DNA of 53,370 nucleotides from Acidobacteriota bacterium (GTDB taxonomy: Bacteria > Acidobacteriota > Thermoanaerobaculia > Multivoradales > JAHEKO01): positions 1 to 53,370 of the forward strand of contig JAJCXP010000013.1 of the NCBI GenBank assembly GCA_029263375.1, written 5' to 3'. Positions 42,104 to 49,877 of the stretch are shown one piece after another (the stretch's first letter is position 1; each line of letters begins with the position of its first letter). Made by a program: the position numbers and the translations under genes. A model generated the notes under the pieces. The model did no database searches. It was given only the letters and a program-made list of their open reading frames with translations, and was not told the DNA's origin.

Positions 42104-42532
42104 CTACGACTCGAGCGTCGCGTCGAGCGAGATCTCGACGCCGGCCAGAGCCTTGGACACCGGGCAGTTCTCCTTGGCGCCGGTGGCGTGCTGCTGGAAG
42201 GTGGCGTCGTCGATGTCGGCGACCTTGGCCACGGTCACCAGCTCGATGCGGGTGATCTGGAAGCCCTCACCGACCTTCTCGAGGTGCGCCTTGGCCTGGG
42301 TCGAGACGCTCTCGGGCGAGAAACCCGAGCGGCCGAGGCCGGCGGTGAGCGCCATCGAGAAGCAGCCGGCGTGCGCGGCCGCGATCAGCTCCTCGGGGTT
42401 GGTGCCGGGATCTTCCTGGAAGCGGGTGCCGAACGAGTACTTCCCTTCGTAGGCGCCGCTGCCCATTTTCATGGAGCCGGAGCCCCCCTTGAGGTCGCCC
42501 TCCCAGCGGGCGGATGCGTTGCGTACAGGCAT
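42104..42532 (-). CDS. osmC: OsmC/Ohr-family peroxiredoxin
   Basis: A 142-residue thiol peroxidase with the two family cysteines, C57 in A-H-A-G-C-F and C123 in E-N-C-P-V-S-K. The N-T-P-E-E-L-like motif (N-P-E-E-L-I-A-A-A) and the first beta stretch are of the OsmC branch, which reduces organic hydroperoxides. ATG 42532 has TAGGAGAG upstream on the minus strand. Usual length. Confidence 0.92.
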   Translation of the reverse strand: MPVRNASARWEGDLKGGSGSMKMGSGAYEGKYSFGTRFQEDPGTNPEELIAAAHAGCFSMALTAGLGRSGFSPESVSTQAKAHLEKVGEGFQITRIELVTVAKVADIDDATFQQHATGAKENCPVSKALAGVEISLDATLES

Positions 42533-42576
42533 GAATGTCTCTCCTATCGGGCCGAGGCGCCGGTCGGCGCGCTGGG

Positions 42577-43590
42577 CTATTCGTCGTTGAAGATCGCGAC
42601 CCTGGGCTCGCCGTCGGCGAGCACGTGGCCGCGATACATGGCTTCGGTGTTGAAAACGAGCGCCGGCACGCCACCGCCGTCGAGCGCGATGATACCGCCA
42701 GCGCCCCCGGCTTCGGCCAGGACTCCGTGGACCACCTGATCGGCGGCCTCCTGGATGGTCGCCCCGCGGGCGTGGCGTGAGCAGATATCGAAGGCGACGG
42801 CGAAGCGGATGAAGTACTCGCCGTGGCCAGTGCCGGAAACGCCGCAGCCGGCGCTCGCGTAGGTGCCGGCGCCGATGATCGGGGAGTCGCCGATGCGCCC
42901 GTGACGCTTGTTGGTCATGCCGCCGGTGGAGGTGCCGGCAGCGACTCGGCCGTCGAGATCGAGGGCGACCGCGCCGACGGTTCCGAACGCGGCCGCCGCG
43001 CCGCCCGGCTGAGCCGCGCGCTCGCGCTCCTGGGCTCGTTGCAGCGACTCCCAGCGCGCCTCGGTCCAGAAGTACTTCGGGTCAACGATCTCCAGTCCTT
43101 CGGCCTCGGCGAACGCCTCGGCGCCGGCACCTGCCAGGAGCACGTGCTCGGTTCGCTCCATCACGGCGCGGGCGGCGGAGATCGGGTGACGCACGGTGGT
43201 CACCCCGGCGACCGCGCCGCCCAGGGTCGAGGCTCCGTCCATGATCGAGGCGTCGAGCTCGTTCTTGCCCTCGGCCGTGAACACGGCGCCGCGACCGGCG
43301 TTGAAGAGCGGATCGTCCTCCATGCGCCGAATCGTCGCCTCGACCACGTCGAGGCTGCTCGAGCCCGCGCGCAGCAGCTCGTAACCGGCCCGGAGGGTGG
43401 TCTCGAGCGCGTGGCGGTACTCGGCCTGCCGCTCTGGGCTGAGGGTTGAGCGTTGCATGCCGCCGGCGCCGCCGTGGATGACCAGGGCGACGGTGCCGGG
43501 AGCCTCGACCTCGGGGCCCCCCGCCGGGACTTCGCAGGCGATCAGCACGAGGCCGATCAGAACGATCGAGTGCGAAATGAGGCGAGCCAT
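42577..43590 (-). CDS. Isoaspartyl peptidase / L-asparaginase (Ntn-hydrolase), lipoprotein
   Basis: A 337-residue precursor of a type 2 asparaginase. A signal peptide with lipobox L-I-A-C19 suggests an outer-membrane lipoprotein, unlike many cytoplasmic homologues. The Ntn nucleophile is T204 in F-G-T-V-G-A-V-A-L-D; autocleavage before it would give alpha and beta chains. Substrate motifs N-A-G-R-G-A and G-D-S-P-I-I-G-A-G are intact. It removes isoaspartyl residues or Asn. ATG 43590 is chosen; GTG 43608 adds six residues. Confidence 0.9.
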   Translation of the reverse strand: MARLISHSIVLIGLVLIACEVPAGGPEVEAPGTVALVIHGGAGGMQRSTLSPERQAEYRHALETTLRAGYELLRAGSSSLDVVEATIRRMEDDPLFNAGRGAVFTAEGKNELDASIMDGASTLGGAVAGVTTVRHPISAARAVMERTEHVLLAGAGAEAFAEAEGLEIVDPKYFWTEARWESLQRAQERERAAQPGGAAAAFGTVGAVALDLDGRVAAGTSTGGMTNKRHGRIGDSPIIGAGTYASAGCGVSGTGHGEYFIRFAVAFDICSRHARGATIQEAADQVVHGVLAEAGGAGGIIALDGGGVPALVFNTEAMYRGHVLADGEPRVAIFNDE

Positions 43591-43641
43591 CGGGGCGTTG
43601 TTTATCACAGGCGACGGCTGGACGATCGCCCGCGGAGGCTA

Positions 43642-43647
43642 GATACT
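43642..43647 (+). promoter_or_regulatory. Candidate promoter of the helicase-exonuclease gene
   Basis: GATACT lies exactly 8 nt before ATG 43656, with TGGACG (43619-43624) at a 17-bp spacing as a possible -35. A GAGGG also lies between, so this gene may use either mode of initiation. Confidence 0.35.
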
Positions 43648-43655
43648 GAGGGCGA

Positions 43656-46600
43656 ATGCCCGACGTCGGAGCCAAGCGAGCCGCCACCATCGTCGAGGCG
43701 CTTCAGTCCGACAAGGAGCTGGGTCCGCAGCTCAAGCACTCGCTCTATCTGCCGCCGGTTGCGCCGGAGTTCGCCGAGCTCGATCCGCCGCTGCCGGAGC
43801 TCTTGGCGGAGGGCCTCGCTCGCCGCGGCGTCGAGCGGCTCTGGCGGCATCAGGTCCAGGGGCTGACCGCGGTGCGCGCGGGGCGCAACGTCCTGGTGAC
43901 CACTCCGACGGCCTCGGGTAAGTCACTCATCTTTCAGCTGCCGGTGCTGGAGCGCGCGCTCGCCGGCGAGCCGGGGCACGGCCTGTTTCTCTACCCGCTG
44001 AAGGCGCTGGGGCAGGACCAGCGGGCCAAGTTCAGCGGGCTGGTCGCCGCTTCGGGCCTCGACGGGCCCGGCTTCGGCTGCGAGATCTACGACGGCGACA
44101 CGCCGCGGACGACGCGCGAGTTGATCAAGAAGGCACCACCGCGGGTGGTGATCTCGAATCCCGACATGCTGCACTTCGGACTGCTCGGCTACTGGCAGAG
44201 CTGGACGCCCTTTCTGCGCGATCTCCGTTGGATCGTGCTCGACGAGCTGCACACCTACCGGGGTATCTTCGGCAGCCATTTCCATCACGTCCTCGAGCGC
44301 CTGCTGCGGCTGTGCCGCAGTCAGGGATCGAATCCGGTGCTGATCGCGTCGTCGGCGACCGCCGCCAACGCCGGTGAGTTCGCGCGCGATCTCACCGGCC
44401 AGACGTTCGAGTGGATCTCCGAGTCCGGAGCGCCGCGCGAGGGGCGGCACTTCCTGCTGCTGCAGCCGGCGAGCAGTCCCTACACGCTGGCGCTGGATCT
44501 GCTGGTGCGCCTACTAAGAGCCGGGCTCAAGACCATCGTCTTCACCAAGGCGCGGCGCATCACGGAGCTGCTCTATCAGTGGCTCCGCCAGCAGGATCCG
44601 GAGCTCGCCCGCCGGGTCGGCTGCTACCGCTCGGGCTTCCTGGCCGAGGAGCGGCGGGAGATCGAGCGTCAGCTGTTCGAGGGTCGGCTCGACGGAGTGA
44701 TCTCGACCTCGGCGCTCGAGATGGGGATCGACGTCGGCGGCCTCGACGCCTGCATTCTGGTGGGGTATCCGGGGAGCATCATGGCGACCTGGCAGAGGTC
44801 GGGTCGGGTCGGGCGCGAGGGGCGGGAGTCGGTCACCGCGCTGGTGGCGCTGCCCGACGCTCTCGACCAGTATCTGCTCGATCACCCCGACGAGTTCATG
44901 GGCCAGCCGTGCGAACAGTTGGTGGTCGACCCGCGCAACGAGCCGATCAGCCGCAGGCATCTGCTGTGCGCGGCGGCAGAGGATCCGCTGCGCAGGGATG
45001 CCGACCGGGCCTATCTCGAGGACCACGCGCCGGTGGTTGGCGAGCTGTTGCGCGAGAACCGGCTGGTCGAGGCCGCCGACGGTTCCGAGCTCTACTCCCG
45101 CGAGCGCCGGCCTCAACGTGGAGTCAGCCTGCGCGGAGCCGGCTCGAGCTCGACCATCATCGACAGCTCGAGCCATCGGGTGATCGGCACGGTCGATGGC
45201 GTGCGCGTGCTGCACGAGTGTCACCCGGGGGCGATCTATCTGCACCAGGGTCGGCAGTACCTGGTGCGCGAGCTCGATCTCGATGCCTCCAAGGTCCACG
45301 CCGAGCCGGTCAATGTCGACTACTTCACGACCCCGCTGACCGAGAAGGAGACCGAGATCCGCGAGCTCCTGGAGGAGCGCCAGGAGGGCCCGCTGGCGAT
45401 GCGGCTGGGTCGGCTGCAGATCACCGAACGGGTGGTCGGCTATCAACGCAAGAAGATCCAGGGGCAGATCGTGCTGGATCAGCATTCGCTCGATCTGCCG
45501 CCGGTGCGCTACGAGACGGTCGGCCTCTGGTGGCTGGCGCCGCGGGCGATCGAGAAGACGCTCGAAGAGGCCGGTGAGGACTTCATGGGCTCACTGCACG
45601 CTTCAGAGCACGCGGCGATCTCCCTCTTCCCGCTCCATGCGCTGTGCGATCGCGGCGACATCGGCGGGATCTCGCTGCCGAGACATCACCAGACGCTGTG
45701 CGGCTGCGTGTTCATCTACGACGGCCATCCGGGGGGAGTCGGCATCACGGCGCGCGGCTACCGCGATCTGCCGCGACTGCTCGAGCGCGTGCTCGGGCTG
45801 CTCGAAGACTGCGGCTGCGAGATCGGCTGTCCGTCCTGTATCCAATCGCCCAAGTGCGGCAACGGCAACCGGCCGCTCGACAAGGCGGGCGCCGCGCATC
45901 TGCTGCGGATCCTGCTCGGCAAGGAGGAGGCGATCGAGGAGGTCTCGGCGCCCGAGATGGCCGCGATCGAGGCGCCCGTCGAGCCGGTGCTCGAGCCGCC
46001 GGCGCCGCGGCGGTTCGACGAGAGTGGGCTGGTGGGGATGCCTGAGATCGAGCCCCGCGCGCCGGTCGAGCCGAGGGTCGCGAGCCGTCTTCGCGACCGT
46101 GACAGCGAGCGTGCGTTCTGGGCCTATCTGGACGAGCCGGAGGCCCCGATTCTGCCGGTCGAGTCGCTGCCGACCGAGTCGCTGCCGAGCAAGTCGCTGC
46201 CGACCGAGTCGCCGCCGCCTCCGCCCGCAGCAGGCGTCCCGAAAGAGACCGTGCACGCCGAGTCGATCAAGCTGCCGGTGCGGCTCGCCCAGGTGCGGAA
46301 CACGGTGCTGTTCGATCTCGAGACCAAACGATCCGCCTCCGAGGTCGGCGGCTGGGGCCGGGCATATCGCATGCTGGTCGCGATCGGCGTCGTCCTCCAT
46401 CTGGAGGAGGGGCGTTTCGAGGTCTTCGACGAGGAGCGGGTGCCGGAGCTGATCGCCAGCCTCGAGGCGGCCGATCTGGTGATCGGTTTCAACATCAAGA
46501 GGTTCGACTACTCGGTGCTCAACGGCTACACCGGCATCGACTACGTCCGGCGGCTGCCGACTCTCGATCTGCTCGACGAGATCCACCGCCGCGCCGGCTT

Positions 46601-46829
46601 CCGCGTCGGCCTGGCGCATCTGGGCGAGGAGACCCTGGGGCACGGCAAGTCGGCGGACGGTCTGCAGAGCTTGCAGTGGGTGCGCGAGGGTCGGCTCGAT
46701 CTGGTCGAGGACTACTGCCGCAAGGACGTCGAAGTGCTGCGGGATCTCTACCTGTTCGGGCGCCGGATGGGTTACCTGGTCTACCGGGATGGCGAGGGCC
46801 GGCGCGTCAAGGTGCCGGTCGACTGGTAG
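43656..46829 (+). CDS. Fused DUF1998 helicase and DEDD exonuclease (MrfA-MrfB-like)
   Basis: A 1057-residue fusion. Residues about 30-500 form a superfamily 2 helicase: T-P-T-A-S-G-K89-S-L, D196-E-L-H199 and S-S-A-T-A-A. A winged-helix region follows, then DUF1998 with the four-cysteine cluster C719-G-C721-x3-C725-x2-C728 (plus C734), expected to bind metal. A Pro/Ser-rich linker joins a C-terminal RNase-H-fold exonuclease (about 880-1050) with D887-x-E889, F-D951 and Y1020-x3-D1024, a DEDD set. In Bacillus subtilis the two parts are separate proteins, MrfA and MrfB, which act on mitomycin-type lesions. Here they are covalently joined. Substrate lesion is inferred from the family. Confidence 0.88.
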   Translation: MPDVGAKRAATIVEALQSDKELGPQLKHSLYLPPVAPEFAELDPPLPELLAEGLARRGVERLWRHQVQGLTAVRAGRNVLVTTPTASGKSLIFQLPVLERALAGEPGHGLFLYPLKALGQDQRAKFSGLVAASGLDGPGFGCEIYDGDTPRTTRELIKKAPPRVVISNPDMLHFGLLGYWQSWTPFLRDLRWIVLDELHTYRGIFGSHFHHVLERLLRLCRSQGSNPVLIASSATAANAGEFARDLTGQTFEWISESGAPREGRHFLLLQPASSPYTLALDLLVRLLRAGLKTIVFTKARRITELLYQWLRQQDPELARRVGCYRSGFLAEERREIERQLFEGRLDGVISTSALEMGIDVGGLDACILVGYPGSIMATWQRSGRVGREGRESVTALVALPDALDQYLLDHPDEFMGQPCEQLVVDPRNEPISRRHLLCAAAEDPLRRDADRAYLEDHAPVVGELLRENRLVEAADGSELYSRERRPQRGVSLRGAGSSSTIIDSSSHRVIGTVDGVRVLHECHPGAIYLHQGRQYLVRELDLDASKVHAEPVNVDYFTTPLTEKETEIRELLEERQEGPLAMRLGRLQITERVVGYQRKKIQGQIVLDQHSLDLPPVRYETVGLWWLAPRAIEKTLEEAGEDFMGSLHASEHAAISLFPLHALCDRGDIGGISLPRHHQTLCGCVFIYDGHPGGVGITARGYRDLPRLLERVLGLLEDCGCEIGCPSCIQSPKCGNGNRPLDKAGAAHLLRILLGKEEAIEEVSAPEMAAIEAPVEPVLEPPAPRRFDESGLVGMPEIEPRAPVEPRVASRLRDRDSERAFWAYLDEPEAPILPVESLPTESLPSKSLPTESPPPPPAAGVPKETVHAESIKLPVRLAQVRNTVLFDLETKRSASEVGGWGRAYRMLVAIGVVLHLEEGRFEVFDEERVPELIASLEAADLVIGFNIKRFDYSVLNGYTGIDYVRRLPTLDLLDEIHRRAGFRVGLAHLGEETLGHGKSADGLQSLQWVREGRLDLVEDYCRKDVEVLRDLYLFGRRMGYLVYRDGEGRRVKVPVDW
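46161..46220 (+). repeat. 15-bp tandem repeat in the helicase-exonuclease linker
   Basis: Four near-identical copies of GAGTCGCTGCCGACC, encoding E-S-L-P-T / E-S-L-P-S / K-S-L-P-T / E-S-P-P-P, in the linker between DUF1998 and the exonuclease. It can expand or contract without breaking the frame. Confidence 0.8.
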
Positions 46830-46844
46830 CGGCGCGAGCGGCGA

Positions 46845-47630
46845 TCAGAGTGGCTGCGCCACGAGAGCGATGCGCTCGCGGGTCGAGACCACGACGCCGC
46901 CGGGAGGCTCGACGGTGACGGCGAACAGGTAGGGCTCGCCGATCGGGACCCGGGCATAGATCGGAACGATCACCTCGAGCGAATCGGCGCGTACGTCGAA
47001 GACGCCGCCGTCGACCGGATAGCGCTCGTCGCGGGTGCGGTCGAAGATCCAGAGTTGGTACTGGAAGTCGGTCGGATCGTTTGCTTCGAGTCCCGAAAAG
47101 CGCATGAACCCGGCCTGGCGGTCGTTGTTCCACACGACCTCGCCGGCCGCTCGGGTGGCCGTCACGTCCTCGGTGGCCGACCAGGTCAGCTGTTGGGTCC
47201 CCGGCTCTTCGAGGAGTGTTTCAAGGGTCGGGCCGGTGACCACGATCTCTGGCGGGGTGGCGCGGCGGGCCTGCTTCATCTGAGGCCACCAGCCGATCAC
47301 CGCGAGCGCCAGGACCGCCGCCGCGGCCCACCAGCCCGAGGCTTTGAGCGAGCCGGCTCGCCCCCTGGGTGATCTCTGCCGGCCTGGATCGGACTCGGCG
47401 ACGAACCGCCGGCCGGCCGCGATCAGCTTGCCCTCGAGCTCACGCTGCAGAGGCTCGGTCGGGCCGATCATCGCCAGGTGAAGGGCGGCGGCCGCGCGCT
47501 CGAAGTCCTCAGCCTCGACCTCCGGATAGCGGGCCATCAGCTCAGTCGCCTGCTGCGACTCGCTCCGGCTCCAACCCTCGGTCGACCGGAGGGCGAGCAA
47601 CTCGTAGAGCTCTTCGCGTGGTTCGCTCAT
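46845..47630 (-). CDS. Anti-sigma factor, RskA-like
   Basis: A 261-residue single-pass membrane protein. The cytoplasmic N-terminus (about 1-100) has the helical anti-sigma layout (E-L-Y-E-L-L-A-L-R-S-T-E-G and R-A-A-A-A-L-H-L-A). A membrane helix lies near 100-118 (WWAAAAVLALAVIGWW), and the periplasmic RskA beta domain follows (Y-Q-L-W-I-F-D-R-T-R-D-E, G-V-F-D-V). RskA-type proteins hold an ECF sigma factor until proteolysis releases it. No zinc-finger Cys/His triad is seen, as in RskA. It overlaps the sigma gene by 4 bp, so the two are made in step. Confidence 0.85.
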   Translation of the reverse strand: MSEPREELYELLALRSTEGWSRSESQQATELMARYPEVEAEDFERAAAALHLAMIGPTEPLQRELEGKLIAAGRRFVAESDPGRQRSPRGRAGSLKASGWWAAAAVLALAVIGWWPQMKQARRATPPEIVVTGPTLETLLEEPGTQQLTWSATEDVTATRAAGEVVWNNDRQAGFMRFSGLEANDPTDFQYQLWIFDRTRDERYPVDGGVFDVRADSLEVIVPIYARVPIGEPYLFAVTVEPPGGVVVSTRERIALVAQPL

Positions 47631-48205
47631 GCCGTGCCGGTGTCCGTTTGATTGTCGATCTCGGCCAGCCGGGTCCGCACCGAGTTGAGGCCGCGCCAGA
47701 TGTGCGACTTGACGGTTCCGATCGGGATCTGCGTCGCGCTCGAGATCTCACTGTGGGACATGCCCTGATAGACGGAGAGCTCGATCACCTGACGCTGCTC
47801 GGGGCGGAGCCCCTGGAGCAGCTCCTTGGCGACCAGGGCCTCCGCCCCGAGCTGGGTGGCGAGGTGGCTGTTGTCGGCGGGATCCGGTCCATTCTCGGGC
47901 ATGGCGACCAGCTGCGGCCTGCGGCCCGCCTTGCGCAGAGAGTCGATCAAGCGACGGCGAGCGATCATGGCGATGAAGGTCTTCTCGGAAGCCTTGGCGG
48001 CGTCGAATCGGCCGGCGTTCTTCCAGACCGACAGAAAGACCTCCTGGACCGCGTCCTCGGCGTCAGCCGCGGTGCGGGTGAGGTCACGAGCAATGCTCCA
48101 CACGAGGCCACCGTACTCGTCGATACAGTCTTGGACGGCGGAGGAATCTCCGGCCGCGATCCGTCCCAAGATGGATGCCGCGGTACCCGCGGACTCGCTC
48201 TTCAT
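47627..48205 (-). CDS. ECF sigma factor (SigK-like)
   Basis: A 192-residue ECF sigma factor. Region 2 (about 30-95) includes D-A-E-D-A-V-Q-E-V-F-L-S-V-W and region 4 (about 125-180) the helix-turn-helix M-S-H-S-E-I-S-S-A-T-Q-I-P-I-G-T-V-K-S-H. It would direct RNA polymerase to a small regulon. It is followed by its membrane anti-sigma. ATG 48205 has no Shine-Dalgarno but has TAAGAT exactly 8 nt upstream. A neighbouring fasciclin gene upstream on the same strand is a likely target. Confidence 0.93.
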   Translation of the reverse strand: MKSESAGTAASILGRIAAGDSSAVQDCIDEYGGLVWSIARDLTRTAADAEDAVQEVFLSVWKNAGRFDAAKASEKTFIAMIARRRLIDSLRKAGRRPQLVAMPENGPDPADNSHLATQLGAEALVAKELLQGLRPEQRQVIELSVYQGMSHSEISSATQIPIGTVKSHIWRGLNSVRTRLAEIDNQTDTGTA

Positions 48206-48213
48206 CTCGGTTC

Positions 48214-48219
48214 ATCTTA
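48214..48219 (-). promoter_or_regulatory. Candidate leaderless -10 of the sigma/anti-sigma operon
   Basis: TAAGAT reads on the minus strand at 48219-48214, exactly 8 nt before the ATG at 48205. No clear -35. If real, the operon has a promoter apart from the fasciclin gene upstream. Confidence 0.35.
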
Positions 48220-48227
48220 GAACGGAC

Positions 48228-48253
48228 ACCGCGGGGCCCGTAAACCCCGCGGT
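48228..48253 (-). terminator. Hairpin downstream of the fasciclin gene
   Basis: ACCGCGGGG, an 8-nt loop and CCCCGCGGT form a perfect 9-bp stem 13 bp after the fasciclin stop. The downstream sequence (minus strand GTCCGTTCTAAG) is only weakly T-rich, so termination is probably partial. Confidence 0.5.
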
Positions 48254-48266
48254 CGTTGCCGGATAC

Positions 48267-48764
48267 CTACATCGGGAGCAGGACGCTGTCGATCACGTGG
48301 ATCACGCCATTCGAGGCGTTGATGTCCGCCTTGACGACCGTGGCGTCGTTGACCATCACACCGCCGTCCGCCGCGGTGAACGTCAGACTGCCGCCCTGGA
48401 GTGTAGTCGCTCCGGGGGTCGAAACCACCGTGCCGCTCGGCAGGTTGCCGGGGATGACGTGGTAGGTGAGGATCGCGGTGAGCTGATCCTTGTTCTCGGG
48501 CTTGAGCAGGTTCTCCACGGTGCCTGCCGGTAGCTTGGCGAACGCCTCATCGGTGGGCGCGAAGACCGTGAACGGACCGTCGCCCTTGAGCGCGTCGACC
48601 AGGCCGGCAGCCTGGAGAGCCGCGGCGAGCGTAGTGAACGAGCCCGCGGCGACCGCGGTGTCGACGATGTCCGACTGTTCGACAGCCATGTGGCTGCCGG
48701 CGAAAGCGGTGGCGGCGATGAGGAGGATGGCAAGGGTGGTAGCGAAGGTCTTGTAGCGCTTCAT
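48267..48764 (-). CDS. Secreted fasciclin (FAS1) domain protein
   Basis: A 165-residue exported protein: signal peptide (about 1-22, ending T-A-F-A) and one FAS1 domain. Family blocks are intact: [21 protein letters not shown] and [16 protein letters not shown]1 proteins mediate adhesion at the cell surface. ATG 48764 has AGGAG upstream. It is on the same strand just upstream of the SigK/RskA pair, like the Mycobacterium sigK-rskA-mpt70/83 arrangement, so it may be the regulated gene. Confidence 0.92.
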   Translation of the reverse strand: MKRYKTFATTLAILLIAATAFAGSHMAVEQSDIVDTAVAAGSFTTLAAALQAAGLVDALKGDGPFTVFAPTDEAFAKLPAGTVENLLKPENKDQLTAILTYHVIPGNLPSGTVVSTPGATTLQGGSLTFTAADGGVMVNDATVVKADINASNGVIHVIDSVLLPM

Positions 48765-48902
48765 TGTGTGAGTCTCCTGAGGTTCTGGGTTGTGTTGTCC
48801 CTTCGACGTGCCGCCGTCCACGGGTGCGCACCTGACGACGGTCTCGTCGGTTAGTTCGGCGGTCGCGCGCTTCCGGTTGCAAGCCGGCGCGGAGCGCCCG
48901 AC

Positions 48903-49799
48903 CTAGCTGAAGTAGCCGAGGAAGTCGATCACCGGCCTGATCAGGTCGGCCAGTGACCGCGGCTCTCGCGCAAGATCGGACGGCTCGGCTTTGGGGCCGA
49001 AGTGGGCCTCGTGACGAGCGATCGTGCGCTGCTCGAGATCGGCCTCGAAGTTGGCTCGACGCGCGCCGCCGTTGCGCAGCCAGCGTAGGATCTGCGCGAG
49101 CTCACCGTGATCGAACCACACCCCGTGGCCACGGCAGGTGTCGACGATGACACCGCTCTTGCGGCCATAGTTGCGCCGATGCATCAGCGAACCGCAGCTC
49201 GGGCATGGACGGTAGAGGCGAGCCGAGTTGTCTATGCGCTGGAGTGGTAGATCGGTAGCTTCGTTACTTCCCGCACCGAGCGCCTCGACCGCGACGCGGA
49301 CCTCGTCGGCGTCGGCGGCCAGGCGAGCGAAGAGATCCGCTCCCAGCCACATCCCTGCGCAGGCGCCGCATTCGAGCACTGTCATTCCACGGTCATCGAT
49401 GCGGCGCGAGCGCAGCGTCACCTCGCCACCGCACGCCGGACAGTCGAGCTCGGTGCGATCGCCGGCCGTGGCCTGAGGGGCGATGCTGGTGCCACACGCG
49501 TGGCAGAAGCTCGCCCGGTCGCTGATTCGCGCCATGCAACCCGGACAGATCGTGTGGAGATCGCGCTCGTGCAGGGTGAATGACGAGTCGCAGAAGGAAC
49601 AGGTGCCGGCGTTCGTGCCGCGCGGCGCGCCGCAAGACGAGCAGCGCACCACGGCCGCCTCGTGCGAGCGCGCCTCGGGGACGGTGATCAGCTCGCCGCA
49701 CGAGCACCGGAGCTTGTCTCCGGTGGCCAGTGCCGAGGCGTCGTACTGCATCGAGCAGCCCGGGCAGGCGACCAGTTGGCGCAGCGAGTCGACCGTCAC
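48903..49799 (-). CDS. Multi-zinc-ribbon protein (zf-TFIIB-like)
   Basis: A 298-residue protein built from zinc ribbons. Cys pairs occur at the N-terminus (C-P-G-C, C-S-C-G), then C-S-S-C/C-S-F-C, C-P-G-C/C-H-A-C, C-P-A-C/C-G-A-C-A-G-M-W-L and a final C-P-S-C/C-R-G-H-G-V-W-F. The C-A-G-M-W-L and R-G-H-G-V-W-F pieces are the zf-TFIIB signature, occurring twice. No membrane segment. GTG 49799 has no Shine-Dalgarno but a TAGGCT 6 nt upstream. Role unknown; RNA or protein binding is typical for such ribbons. Confidence 0.8.
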   Translation of the reverse strand: MTVDSLRQLVACPGCSMQYDASALATGDKLRCSCGELITVPEARSHEAAVVRCSSCGAPRGTNAGTCSFCDSSFTLHERDLHTICPGCMARISDRASFCHACGTSIAPQATAGDRTELDCPACGGEVTLRSRRIDDRGMTVLECGACAGMWLGADLFARLAADADEVRVAVEALGAGSNEATDLPLQRIDNSARLYRPCPSCGSLMHRRNYGRKSGVIVDTCRGHGVWFDHGELAQILRWLRNGGARRANFEADLEQRTIARHEAHFGPKAEPSDLAREPRSLADLIRPVIDFLGYFS

Positions 49800-49805
49800 G
49801 ACTCG

Positions 49806-49811
49806 AGCCTA
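49806..49811 (-). promoter_or_regulatory. Candidate leaderless -10 of the zinc-ribbon gene
   Basis: TAGGCT on the minus strand, 6 nt before GTG 49799. A weak match to the -10 consensus. Confidence 0.2.
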
Positions 49812-49877
49812 CGCAACTCGAGCGCTTCGGTCTGTGAAGCCTGTCGCCTGCTATCGTTGGCCGCCTCGGAGACTACG

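Noticed and set aside
46141-46230. Short tandem repeats as a CRISPR array
   Set aside because: The units are contiguous 15-bp coding repeats without spacers; no CRISPR array is visible anywhere in the window.
48765-48902. ECF-type -35/-10 promoter before the fasciclin gene
   Set aside because: GCAACC-like and CGTC-like pieces exist but not at a consistent spacing, and none is shared with the sigma operon upstream region.
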